DNA of 37,054 nucleotides from a virus, in the IMG/VR virus record IMGVR_UViG_3300017726_000021, positions 1 through 37,054 of that record; one strand, written 5' to 3'. Position numbers and translations under genes: made by a program. Below are positions 18,870 through 26,023 of the stretch, one piece after another (within the stretch, counting starts at the first letter, position 1; each line of letters begins with the position of its first letter). The notes below the pieces were generated by a model. It made no database searches. It was not told the origin of the DNA and saw only the letters and a list, made by a program, of their open reading frames with translations.

Positions 18870-20411
18870 ATGGCGCTTACACGAATCAGGAGAACTGGTT
18901 TAAATGATGGGCTAGTCAGTGACGCCAAACTGGATAGTGGTGTAGGCACCCAAGCGGTGACAACTTCCACTATCAGAAATGGCGCTGTTACTACCCTGAA
19001 GTTAGCAGATAACTCCATCACCACAGAAAAACTCAGTACCTCTGTAGGGCTTGAGGCAATTGACACTTCGGTGCTTAGAGACGGATCAGTTACTCCACCT
19101 AAGATCGATACCACTAGCACATTTAATTTTAACTCTGCTACTGTCGCAACTTCTCTAAACGTTACTGGTAAAGTTTCTAGAGATGATGCAGTTGGAGTTG
19201 ACGTTTCTGGTTCCGATATTACCATTGCAGGTGGTGCTGGTACTGGATCTGCTACTGGTGGTTACATCAGACTCAAGACATCCAAAGCTAGCGGAACTAG
19301 TGGATCCTCTGCTAACAATCTTACAGATGCCATTGTTGTTACTGGAGAAGGTAAGGTAGGCATTGGAGTTGGTTCTCCTACAGAAGATCTCGAAGTTGCA
19401 AACAACGTTGTAATCAACGGAGAACTAACTGTTCTTGGCGGCACTACGACAGTTTCCACAACCAACACTGTGATTGGTGATAAACTGATCGAACTTGGCA
19501 ATGGTGTTGTTGGTTCTCCAGCTGGAGACAGTGGTATTGTATTTGAGCGTGGTAGTGAAGACAATGCATTCATCGGTTATGATGAATCAGAAGATAAATT
19601 TGCAATTGGAACTGGTAGCTTTACTGGTACAACTTCTGGCGATCTCGGTATTACCAGAGGAACTTTAATTGCTGATTTAGAAGCAGCTTCTATCGCAGTT
19701 GCTGGTGTTGGTTCTTCAGTTACTTTCGATGGTGCAGTAGTCACTATTGAACCAACTGGATCTAATGTTCCTTTGCTGAAGGTTGATCCCACTAACAATA
19801 AGATGGGTATCGGTCAAGAGCCCAACAATGCTCTTGCGCAAATCTTGCAAGTTCAGGGTACTGTCGGTGCTACTGCATTTATCGGTGATGGTAACGGTCT
19901 GACTAACCTGTCTGGTTTTACTGGAGCAGGCGATGGTACGGAATCCATTCCTGGTATGTCATTCTTCCAAGATCAGGATAATGGTTTCTATAGACCATCT
20001 TCCGATCAAATGGGATTGTGTCTTGGTGGTGCTGAGAAAATTCTTTATAATGATCAGGGAGATTCACTAGTCTTAACTCGTGATATTCACGGTCAAGACT
20101 GCGGACAAGTTGTTACAGCAACTATTCAAGCAGCCGTTATTGATACATTCACAATTGCCGATTACTACAGCGGCAAGTATGTTGTTCAGGTTGTATCTGG
20201 TGCTTACGTTCAGGTCAAAGAAGTCCTGATTATGCACGATGGTACTGACATTTTCATCGAAGAATATGCCACTATGACTTCTGGTGGTCTTAATGAAGGT
20301 GCACTAGGTACTATTACTGCACAGTATAATGGAGCAAACATCGAAGTTATATTCACTCCGTCATACGCTACTAATACTGTCAAGTACTTCAGATCACTCA
20401 TCAGATCCTGA
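18870..20411 (+). CDS. Modular tail-fibre-like structural protein
   Basis: 513 residues. The N-terminal about 80 residues carry imperfect repeats of the type GAVTTLKLADNSITTEKL. The middle has a VGIGVGSPTEDLEV motif near residue 164, then a VNGELTVLGGTTT-like and GIVFERGSEDNAFIGYDES segment known from cyanophage and other phage fibre proteins. The C-terminal domain (residues about 425-513) starts DTFTIADYYSGKYVVQV and contains HDGTDIFIEEY. A related domain ends the 389-residue protein at 24534-25703. The composition (Gly, Thr, Ser, Val, Asn) fits trimeric beta-structured fibres. A role in host attachment is inferred; the receptor is unknown. Confidence 0.75.
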   Translation: MALTRIRRTGLNDGLVSDAKLDSGVGTQAVTTSTIRNGAVTTLKLADNSITTEKLSTSVGLEAIDTSVLRDGSVTPPKIDTTSTFNFNSATVATSLNVTGKVSRDDAVGVDVSGSDITIAGGAGTGSATGGYIRLKTSKASGTSGSSANNLTDAIVVTGEGKVGIGVGSPTEDLEVANNVVINGELTVLGGTTTVSTTNTVIGDKLIELGNGVVGSPAGDSGIVFERGSEDNAFIGYDESEDKFAIGTGSFTGTTSGDLGITRGTLIADLEAASIAVAGVGSSVTFDGAVVTIEPTGSNVPLLKVDPTNNKMGIGQEPNNALAQILQVQGTVGATAFIGDGNGLTNLSGFTGAGDGTESIPGMSFFQDQDNGFYRPSSDQMGLCLGGAEKILYNDQGDSLVLTRDIHGQDCGQVVTATIQAAVIDTFTIADYYSGKYVVQVVSGAYVQVKEVLIMHDGTDIFIEEYATMTSGGLNEGALGTITAQYNGANIEVIFTPSYATNTVKYFRSLIRS

Positions 20412-20419
20412 TATAAATA
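20412..20419 (+). promoter_or_regulatory. T4-type late promoter
   Basis: Exact TATAAATA placed one base after the TGA of the 513-residue gene and 28 bases before the ATG at 20448. No Shine-Dalgarno sequence is evident in the leader. Confidence 0.75.
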
Positions 20420-20447
20420 AACCCAGATACTAGTTGCCCTATCACAA

Positions 20448-21101
20448 ATGACTGTCAGAAACGTAGCGAAAAATTATACGTTTGAGCAACAGCGCCTTGA
20501 GATTAATGACATTGGCGCTGACAATGGTGATTTTTCTGGCAAGGTCATTGGCCAAGCTGTGGTAAATAACCTTATTGCTCAAACAATTACTGATTGCTTA
20601 CTTGAATTAGATACAGAGTTGGGACCTATCGCCTCTATCACTGGCGAAATTCCTGCTAACGATAAAGATAACGTGGTGGAAGCAGTTAATTATATCACTG
20701 ATACTATCATTAAATCGTTATCCCAGTTAACTACTGTGGATAAAACTAGTATTGTTAATGCTGTTAATGAACTAGATCAAGATGTAGGCGACTTGACATC
20801 TCTGTCTGCTAACATTGTAGACCATTCAAGCTTAGTTGCTGCTCTCAACGAAACAAAAGATGTCATTGTTGGTGTTCTTTCTAACTTAAGTACAGTTTCC
20901 AAATCCAGTATCGTTGCTGCGATTAATGAAATTAAAGATACTACTATCGGAAACTTAAACAACCTCACTACACAAAATAAAGCAAACCTTATTAATGCTA
21001 TTAACGAATTGCAAATTGAGGTAAACACTCTTGCTGCTCAGGTTGGTGTATCTGTGGAAGCAGGTCTCGACGCTACTGCTCTCGCTATCGCTTTAGGTTA
21101 A
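20448..21101 (+). CDS. Tail-associated protein with five INEL-type repeats
   Basis: 217 residues. From residue about 58 to 197 there are five copies of a 25-29 residue unit. The best-preserved form is LSTVSKSSIVAAINEIKDTTIGN; others contain IVNAVNEL, LVAALNET, LINAINEL and, degenerately, VVEAVNYI. Such K-x-S/N-I/L-V-x-AINEL repeats are widespread in phage tail and fibre proteins and probably form a helical shaft. The C-terminus ends ATALAIALG, similar to the end of the 75-residue protein at 25763. The gene abuts the next one (TAA, six bases, ATG). Confidence 0.75.
   Translation: MTVRNVAKNYTFEQQRLEINDIGADNGDFSGKVIGQAVVNNLIAQTITDCLLELDTELGPIASITGEIPANDKDNVVEAVNYITDTIIKSLSQLTTVDKTSIVNAVNELDQDVGDLTSLSANIVDHSSLVAALNETKDVIVGVLSNLSTVSKSSIVAAINEIKDTTIGNLNNLTTQNKANLINAINELQIEVNTLAAQVGVSVEAGLDATALAIALG
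20619..21030 (+). repeat. Five tandem INEL protein repeats
   Basis: The unit is 25-29 residues with core [IV]V-x-A-[IVL]-NE. Copies are centred on VEAVNYI, VNAVNEL, VAALNET, VAAINEI and INAINEL. The first copy is the most diverged. Confidence 0.75.
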
Positions 21102-21107
21102 TAAAAA

Positions 21108-21752
21108 ATGGCAAATAAATTCCTATCCACTTCTAAAACGGGCGTTGGTGTTTCCGACACTAGTATCTACGCAGTAGAACTGCAAGGTACTCAGGTTGAA
21201 AAACAGAGCGTGTTAATTGGATGCAACTTATCCAATACCACACAGACAGCTGTTATCGCTGCTGTAAAGGTCAGTCGATATCCAGCATATTCTATCGATC
21301 CGCAGTATCCTAAAGATGATGTATTCATCGTAAAGAATGTTCCAATTCCTGCAGGATCATCATTTGAAATTATGCAGGGTCAAAAGATTATTCTGGAATA
21401 TAATCCAGATGGATATAGACTATCGACACCTAATGTAAGCGATACATTAGCAGCTAATATGACTAGTGCCAGTGTCGTATCTTTAACTGTTACAGATAAC
21501 ACTGGTCCTAAGTTTAACGCTCAAGACTATATCAAGATCAATAACGAAATTATGCAGATCACCTCCCTTCAGGGTACAGGTGACGAAATACTTAACGTAG
21601 ACAGAGCGCAAGCAAACTCTACTCCTACTACTCATACTAGTGGAGATTCTGTTCAAAAAATTGATGTTGGGTTGGGTGATGAAATCATAGTTACTTGTGA
21701 TACTAATTCAGCTCTAGATTGCATTTCTAGTATTATGGAGGTCTCAGTCTAA
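21108..21752 (+). CDS. Small beta-rich virion protein, unknown function
   Basis: 214 residues. The N-terminal half (SIYAVELQGTQVEKQSVLIG, later NVPIPAGSSFEIMQGQKIIL) resembles the organisation of the 125-residue protein at 23147: strands, then a P-x-G/SGE-SFE turn, then a strand. The C-terminal half is a module with YIKINNEIMQITSL, then LNVDRAQANSTPTTHTSGD. It is similar to a segment of gp7 at about 585-735 (IIQITEERLEVVSV, VIRGAQNTEIVDH). No enzyme motif is seen. Location among fibre genes suggests a decoration or collar-type structural role, which is inference. Confidence 0.7.
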   Translation: MANKFLSTSKTGVGVSDTSIYAVELQGTQVEKQSVLIGCNLSNTTQTAVIAAVKVSRYPAYSIDPQYPKDDVFIVKNVPIPAGSSFEIMQGQKIILEYNPDGYRLSTPNVSDTLAANMTSASVVSLTVTDNTGPKFNAQDYIKINNEIMQITSLQGTGDEILNVDRAQANSTPTTHTSGDSVQKIDVGLGDEIIVTCDTNSALDCISSIMEVSV

Positions 21753-23122
21753 TGGCATATCTTGGATTAAATCCCGAAGCATATGTTTCTAAAATTAAGG
21801 AGCTCCAAGATATTTCGTCGTCATTTAACGGCGTTGATGTAAATTTTCCGCTTCGTACTACCAACGGTGATATAGTCACTGTTTCTCAATCAATGCAACT
21901 CACCGTTAGTTTAAACGGTGTTCTGCAACAACCCAATACTGCTAGTGCTTCTGGTGGTCCTGGATCTTTTTGGGTTCAGGGAGATCAACTTTATTTCTCA
22001 GAAGCTCCTAGTACTGGAGATGTTTTCTTCGGTCACGTTCAAAATTCAGTTGTTAACAATATGGATCGTTCGGAGATTTTCTCCGAATCGTTTGTTGCTA
22101 ACGGAATTGACGTTGACTTTACAATGTCAAAATCTCCACCAAATGTTCACGCAATTTTGGTGACTATTGATGGTCTGGTGCAGCATAAAGATGCATACAC
22201 TCTGACTAGTCAAAACCTAATTCTTCGTTTAGATGATGCTCCTAGTATTAACTCGGTTATTGAAGTTACTCACATTGGGTTCTCTTCATCTCTGGTTGGA
22301 CCCACTAGTGCTGTTAGTTCTTTCTACGGAAGATCTGGTGCTGTCGAACTTCTCAATACGGATGACGTAAATGTTAGAGACGTTGACTGTTACGGTTCTA
22401 TTGGCGTCGGTAATTTTAGTCCTAGCTTTAAGGTTGATATCGACGGTGGTTCTGGGACTTCTAATTGCCTCAGGGTACAGGCACAGTCTTTGCCAACGAT
22501 TACTTTAGAATCTTCCAACACAGGTGGTACTACAAAGTTCATCCAAAATGGTGATGACTTCCATATGTTCGCCACAGCTGGTGGTGTTACTACTGATATC
22601 TTTGTAGCAACTCAAGGATATATTACAACTGAGAATTCTATTGGTAGTCCTGCTGATAGAACTACTGTTAACATTGCAGGTGATTCATCTGGTGTAACTA
22701 AAGCACTGAATGATAATACTACTGCAATTGCTACAACGGCATTTGTCCGTCAGGAAGTTGCTGATTTGGTTGGGTCGTCACCAGGCGCACTCGATACATT
22801 ACAAGAATTGAGTACAGCATTAGGGGATGACCCTAATTTTTCTGTCACCATTAACAATGCTATCTCATTGAAAGCAGATGCTACTAATGGTACTACTAAC
22901 TTACAAACCTTAAATAACGCAACTATTAATGGGGTTAGCATTCAAGCTGATCCTGGTGGTCCTACTCCCAATAGGATTCGTCTTGGAAACGTTATTTACC
23001 CTGCTACCCAAACTGCTGATATTGGTTATAACCTCGTGGTTGTTAGCAGCAATATTGATGGGACTGTAAATATGGAATTCAGCGACCGCAATGAAATGCG
23101 GGACATCTGGTTGTTCAGCTAA
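21752..23122 (+). CDS. Tail-fibre-like protein with N-terminal MAYLG anchor
   Basis: 456 residues, starting in a TAATG overlap with the preceding stop. The N-terminus MAYLGLNPEAYVSKIKELQ continues into a GVLQ module (LTVSLNGVLQQPNTA, LYFSEAP). A second copy follows (ILVTIDGLVQHKDAYTL, LRLDDAP). Then come FYGRSGAV and IGVGNFSPSFKVDIDGG. Residues about 324-366 contain TAIATTAFVRQEV, GALDTLQELSTALGDDPNF, a classic phage fibre motif. The N-terminus is paralogous to that of the 389-residue protein at 24534, which suggests that both use the same virion docking site. The far C-terminus is short (RDIWLFS). Confidence 0.8.
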   Translation: MAYLGLNPEAYVSKIKELQDISSSFNGVDVNFPLRTTNGDIVTVSQSMQLTVSLNGVLQQPNTASASGGPGSFWVQGDQLYFSEAPSTGDVFFGHVQNSVVNNMDRSEIFSESFVANGIDVDFTMSKSPPNVHAILVTIDGLVQHKDAYTLTSQNLILRLDDAPSINSVIEVTHIGFSSSLVGPTSAVSSFYGRSGAVELLNTDDVNVRDVDCYGSIGVGNFSPSFKVDIDGGSGTSNCLRVQAQSLPTITLESSNTGGTTKFIQNGDDFHMFATAGGVTTDIFVATQGYITTENSIGSPADRTTVNIAGDSSGVTKALNDNTTAIATTAFVRQEVADLVGSSPGALDTLQELSTALGDDPNFSVTINNAISLKADATNGTTNLQTLNNATINGVSIQADPGGPTPNRIRLGNVIYPATQTADIGYNLVVVSSNIDGTVNMEFSDRNEMRDIWLFS

Positions 23123-23125
23123 ATA
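23119..23125 (+). promoter_or_regulatory. Cyanophage-like late promoter (CTAAATA) with strong ribosome site
   Basis: CTAAATA overlaps the TAA stop at 23120-23122. It is followed by an excellent Shine-Dalgarno sequence (AAGGAGGA, 23128-23135) before the ATG at 23147. The motif lacks the first T of TATAAATA, so the promoter call is less secure than the exact matches. If it does start a transcript about six bases downstream, the ribosome site would be at the very 5' end. Confidence 0.5.
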
Positions 23126-23146
23126 TCAAGGAGGATACAATATACA

Positions 23147-23524
23147 ATGGCTCTTTCAAGAGGAAAATTATCAGGCACTGGAGGGAAGAACATTCAGTTC
23201 GTTCCCACAGGCACTCCTGGTACGGTTTACGTAAACCCTGCAGCTACAAAGACATATTTCAAGGGTTTTGTTGTTTTTAATGGCAACACTACTACTGAAA
23301 CTATTAACTTGTATCTCGCTGAAGATAACGTAGGTGCACTCGATACTATCGATGCTGCAACTAAGCCACAGCAGTTTGTTAGACAAGAGTTAAGTTCTGG
23401 TGAAACGTTTTACGTTGAACTAAACTATCCCATCGTTCTCGAAGACGCGAATGATGCAATTTATGGTCTGACTGACACAGCAAACAAAGTTACAATCATT
23501 CTAATTGGCGATAAGGAGTCATAA
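23147..23524 (+). CDS. Small beta-sandwich-like virion protein
   Basis: 125 residues preceded by AAGGAGGA. The sequence has alternating strands (FKGFVVFNGNTTTETINLYL) and a SGETFYVELNYPIVLED turn-strand pattern, similar in layout to the 214-residue protein. There is no signal peptide or membrane segment. The strong ribosome site suggests many copies. A decoration or fibre-joint role is guessed from context only. The next gene starts immediately after the stop (TAAATG). Confidence 0.7.
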   Translation: MALSRGKLSGTGGKNIQFVPTGTPGTVYVNPAATKTYFKGFVVFNGNTTTETINLYLAEDNVGALDTIDAATKPQQFVRQELSSGETFYVELNYPIVLEDANDAIYGLTDTANKVTIILIGDKES

Positions 23525-24511
23525 ATGCCTTTTCGCATCGGCAGTTTAAAAACTCAAAATTACGAAAGTCGGTTGGATGACTTGACCGATGAAGGACATT
23601 TGCGTCCTTTCTATGACACTACTAAAATTCGCAAGACTCCTTTTGAGGCAGCAAGAATTGTTCGTGTGACTCCTCAAGATGGATCCGCAGCTTTTAACTG
23701 GAACTTAGATACTCAAGGATCTTTAGTTTTAAACATAGGAGAGTATCAATTAGAAACAGTTGTTTCTGATGATGCTATGTTTACAGTGCAATTCGTAATG
23801 TGGGGAGCTGGTGGAGCTGGCGGTAAAAACACTGGCGGCATTGGTGGCGGTGCTGGATATACAGCTGGCGGTTTGAGACTGCTCTCAACTCAACTGTATC
23901 ACATTTGTGTTGGTGGTGGTGGGGATTCTAGATCATCTGCATCAGTCACTACTGGCGGCGAATGTGGAGGTGCCTTAGGAGGTCTTTTGGGTAATGAATA
24001 TGGTGGATGTGGTGGAGGATTCACAGGAATCTTCCGTGATTCTGCTGTTCAATCAAACGCACTTTTGATTGCAGCTGGTGGCGGGGGCGGTGGTGCCGAT
24101 CAACGTGGTGGAGCAGGCGGTTCTTCCAACGGTCAAATCGGTCAACTGTTCGATCAAAGAGGCGGTGGTGGAGGTTCCCAAACTGAGGGAGGTTTCGCTG
24201 GTTTTACTGATTCAGTTTCTGGTTCTGGATTATCAGGTGGCAGAGCAGGATCTCTGTTGACATATCCAGGCGGTGGCGGCGGTGGCGGTTACTACGGTGG
24301 CGGTGGCGGCGGTAGTGGCGACGTTAATGGTCACGGTGGTGGTGGCGGAGCTGGTTTCATAGATCAGACTCGTATCATTGCTGGATCATATTCTGCTGGT
24401 TCAAATGAAGTCCCTGGTAATGATGCAGATCCCAATAGAGGAGTTGCTGGGCAGGGTGGTATACCCAATCAGTCTGGGACAGACGGTAAATTCGCCATCA
24501 TTGGCACCTAA
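23525..24511 (+). CDS. Glycine-rich adhesin-like protein
   Basis: 328 residues. The first about 90 residues are an ordinary mixed domain (FRIGSLKTQNYESRLDDL). From residue 92 (MWGAGGAGG) to the end it is a Gly-rich domain with poly-Gly tracts (PGGGGGGGYYGGGGGG, HGGGGGAGF). The pattern resembles Gly_rich/ALK-type glycine-rich regions (PF12810-like) and is analogous in composition to T-even gp38 adhesins, which fold as polyglycine II bundles. Spacing motifs such as GGGGGGADQRGGAGG fit packed Gly helices joined by variable loops. A receptor-binding role at a fibre tip is a reasonable inference from family analogy. A ribosome site AAGGAG (23513-23518) lies at the end of the preceding gene. Confidence 0.75.
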   Translation: MPFRIGSLKTQNYESRLDDLTDEGHLRPFYDTTKIRKTPFEAARIVRVTPQDGSAAFNWNLDTQGSLVLNIGEYQLETVVSDDAMFTVQFVMWGAGGAGGKNTGGIGGGAGYTAGGLRLLSTQLYHICVGGGGDSRSSASVTTGGECGGALGGLLGNEYGGCGGGFTGIFRDSAVQSNALLIAAGGGGGGADQRGGAGGSSNGQIGQLFDQRGGGGGSQTEGGFAGFTDSVSGSGLSGGRAGSLLTYPGGGGGGGYYGGGGGGSGDVNGHGGGGGAGFIDQTRIIAGSYSAGSNEVPGNDADPNRGVAGQGGIPNQSGTDGKFAIIGT

Positions 24512-24519
24512 CATAAATA
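24512..24519 (+). promoter_or_regulatory. Late-promoter-like CATAAATA
   Basis: One mismatch to TATAAATA, just after the TAA of the Gly-rich gene, in the 22-base gap before the ATG at 24534. The short leader contains a T tract and AAAGA as a possible weak ribosome site. Confidence 0.5.
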
Positions 24520-24533
24520 TTTTTTAAAGACAG

Positions 24534-25703
24534 ATGGCGTACTTAGGAGTCACACCCAAAATTGGTAACATCCGTAAATTGGATGACGTTGCTGCACAGT
24601 TTAATGGTGTGGCGGTTACTTTCAATATGCGTGTTGGTGGGCAAGTAATTTTTCCTGGTTCGCCTCTGCAAATCCTCATCTCACTTGGTGGTGTGATGCA
24701 GGAAGCAAATGTTTCTTATCAGATCAATAACGATCAGATTACATTTTCAGATCCTCCGAACCCTGGTATTGATTTCTTTGGTCTTGTCATTGGTGATACC
24801 ATCGATGTTGGAGAGCCTTCAGATAATACAATTAATGCGGTTAAATTAAACCAAGGTGCCACCTTTACGATGGGTGGTTTGAATGTTAATGGTCCTATTG
24901 CTATTGATAGTTCTACCTTAGTTGTAGACGAAATCAATCACCTAGTTGGTATTGGTACTGCATCTCCTTCTAATAGATTATCAGTATCTGCTGGTGATAT
25001 CGAGCTTGATCCCTCCAACAATTTAACTTGGGGTACTGGTATTAACAGATCTCAAATTACAGGTGCAGATCAAAACCTCGTATTGAAATCTAATATTGCG
25101 GATTTGAATGGATCTATTCAATTGAATGGTTCGTCAGTGGTTATGAATAACACTCTGACTATTGCTCAAAACAGTAGCACTACAAATATTGTAGGGTCTG
25201 GAAATATAATGCAATTCAGTAATGCTGGGAACACAGCAACTCCTGGATTGGTAGTAAGCAACGTTGGCATTACTCTTAACAGAGAAACGAATTGCAACTA
25301 CAATATGATGATCAGCAACCAACTCAACGTTGGAACATATCTACAGATTGAAACTTACAACACTGGTGATCATATCAACATCACCAATTACACTGGCATT
25401 TCTGCTGGTACAGTTACAACTACTGCTGCTACAGAAGCTTTCGACACTTTAAATGCGACTAATATTAGAGGTGCCAAGTATCTAGTTTACGCTTCTCAAG
25501 GTGGCGATGTTTCTACCAGTGAAATTATTGTAACGCACGACGGAACTGATGCGTTTGTAACTATGTTCGGTGATGTTCATACCAATCCTGGCAACGCTGT
25601 CTCTACATTTACAGTAGAACTTGTGGGTGGTAATGTAGAGGTCAGAGCAACTGCAACAATTGGAACCTTCATTCAATATACTCGCTTCACGATGAACGTG
25701 TAA
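24534..25703 (+). CDS. Tail-fibre-like protein with N-terminal MAYLG anchor, second paralogue
   Basis: 389 residues. The N-terminus MAYLGVTPKIGNIRKLDDVA and the following GVLQ-type module (ILISLGGVMQEANVSYQI, ITFSDPP) are paralogous to the 456-residue protein at 21752. The middle has VGIGTASPSNRLSV and repeated short beta strands. The C-terminal domain (from residue 303, FDTLNATNIRGAKYLVY, then HDGTDAFVTMF and GGNVEVRA) matches the end of the 513-residue protein. It thus combines the N-terminus of one fibre with the C-terminus of another. It is probably a host-recognition or side-fibre component. Confidence 0.75.
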   Translation: MAYLGVTPKIGNIRKLDDVAAQFNGVAVTFNMRVGGQVIFPGSPLQILISLGGVMQEANVSYQINNDQITFSDPPNPGIDFFGLVIGDTIDVGEPSDNTINAVKLNQGATFTMGGLNVNGPIAIDSSTLVVDEINHLVGIGTASPSNRLSVSAGDIELDPSNNLTWGTGINRSQITGADQNLVLKSNIADLNGSIQLNGSSVVMNNTLTIAQNSSTTNIVGSGNIMQFSNAGNTATPGLVVSNVGITLNRETNCNYNMMISNQLNVGTYLQIETYNTGDHINITNYTGISAGTVTTTAATEAFDTLNATNIRGAKYLVYASQGGDVSTSEIIVTHDGTDAFVTMFGDVHTNPGNAVSTFTVELVGGNVEVRATATIGTFIQYTRFTMNV

Positions 25704-25707
25704 TTGG

Positions 25708-25715
25708 TATAAATA
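25708..25715 (+). promoter_or_regulatory. T4-type late promoter
   Basis: Exact TATAAATA in the 59-base gap after the 389-residue gene. A purine-rich ribosome site (GGGGGAAAGGGA, 25745-25756) precedes the ATG at 25763. It probably also drives the 1792-residue gene, which has no clear promoter of its own. Confidence 0.75.
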
Positions 25716-25762
25716 TATTCTGAAAACCTATATCCGAACCTATCGGGGGAAAGGGAACCACG

Positions 25763-25990
25763 ATGGCAACGTCAAATATCAATTTTAATGCCAAGAACGG
25801 GTTATCCGTAGCTGGCACCGAAGTCGTTGACGGCTCTCGTAACTTACGTAACATTACATCGGGAAACATCACGGGAAACCTGGACATCGGTGGAGATGTG
25901 AACCTCACTGGAGTTAATAAAACATTTAAAGTGGGAGGTGTGGGTATCACATCTACCATTGCTGCGTTGTCCATCGCACTCGGTGGCTAA
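25763..25990 (+). CDS. 75-residue beta-solenoid-like structural protein
   Basis: The start is supported by a strong purine-rich ribosome site and the late promoter. The sequence (FNAKNGLSVAGTEVVDGSRN, then NITSGNITGNLDIGGDVNLT) shows short repeated turns like those in fibre shafts. The C-terminus IAALSIALGG resembles the end of the 217-residue protein. It is too small to be a full fibre. A tip, joint or trimerisation peptide is possible, but I do not recognise it. Confidence 0.65.
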   Translation: MATSNINFNAKNGLSVAGTEVVDGSRNLRNITSGNITGNLDIGGDVNLTGVNKTFKVGGVGITSTIAALSIALGG

Positions 25991-26023
25991 TTCCATTTTC
26001 AACATAAACCCAGAGATTAAAAA

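Noticed and set aside
20619-21030. CRISPR-like or DNA-level tandem array
   Set aside because: The repetition is at protein level (INEL units) with diverged codons; there are no identical DNA repeats with regular spacers.
19800-25700. Diversity-generating retroelement target in the fibre genes
   Set aside because: No reverse transcriptase, no template repeat and no C-type-lectin-like C-terminus with an adenine-biased variable region were seen.
25991-26023. ACATAAAC as a late promoter for the 1792-residue gene
   Set aside because: It departs from TATAAATA at two positions including the final A; the gene is more likely read from 25708.
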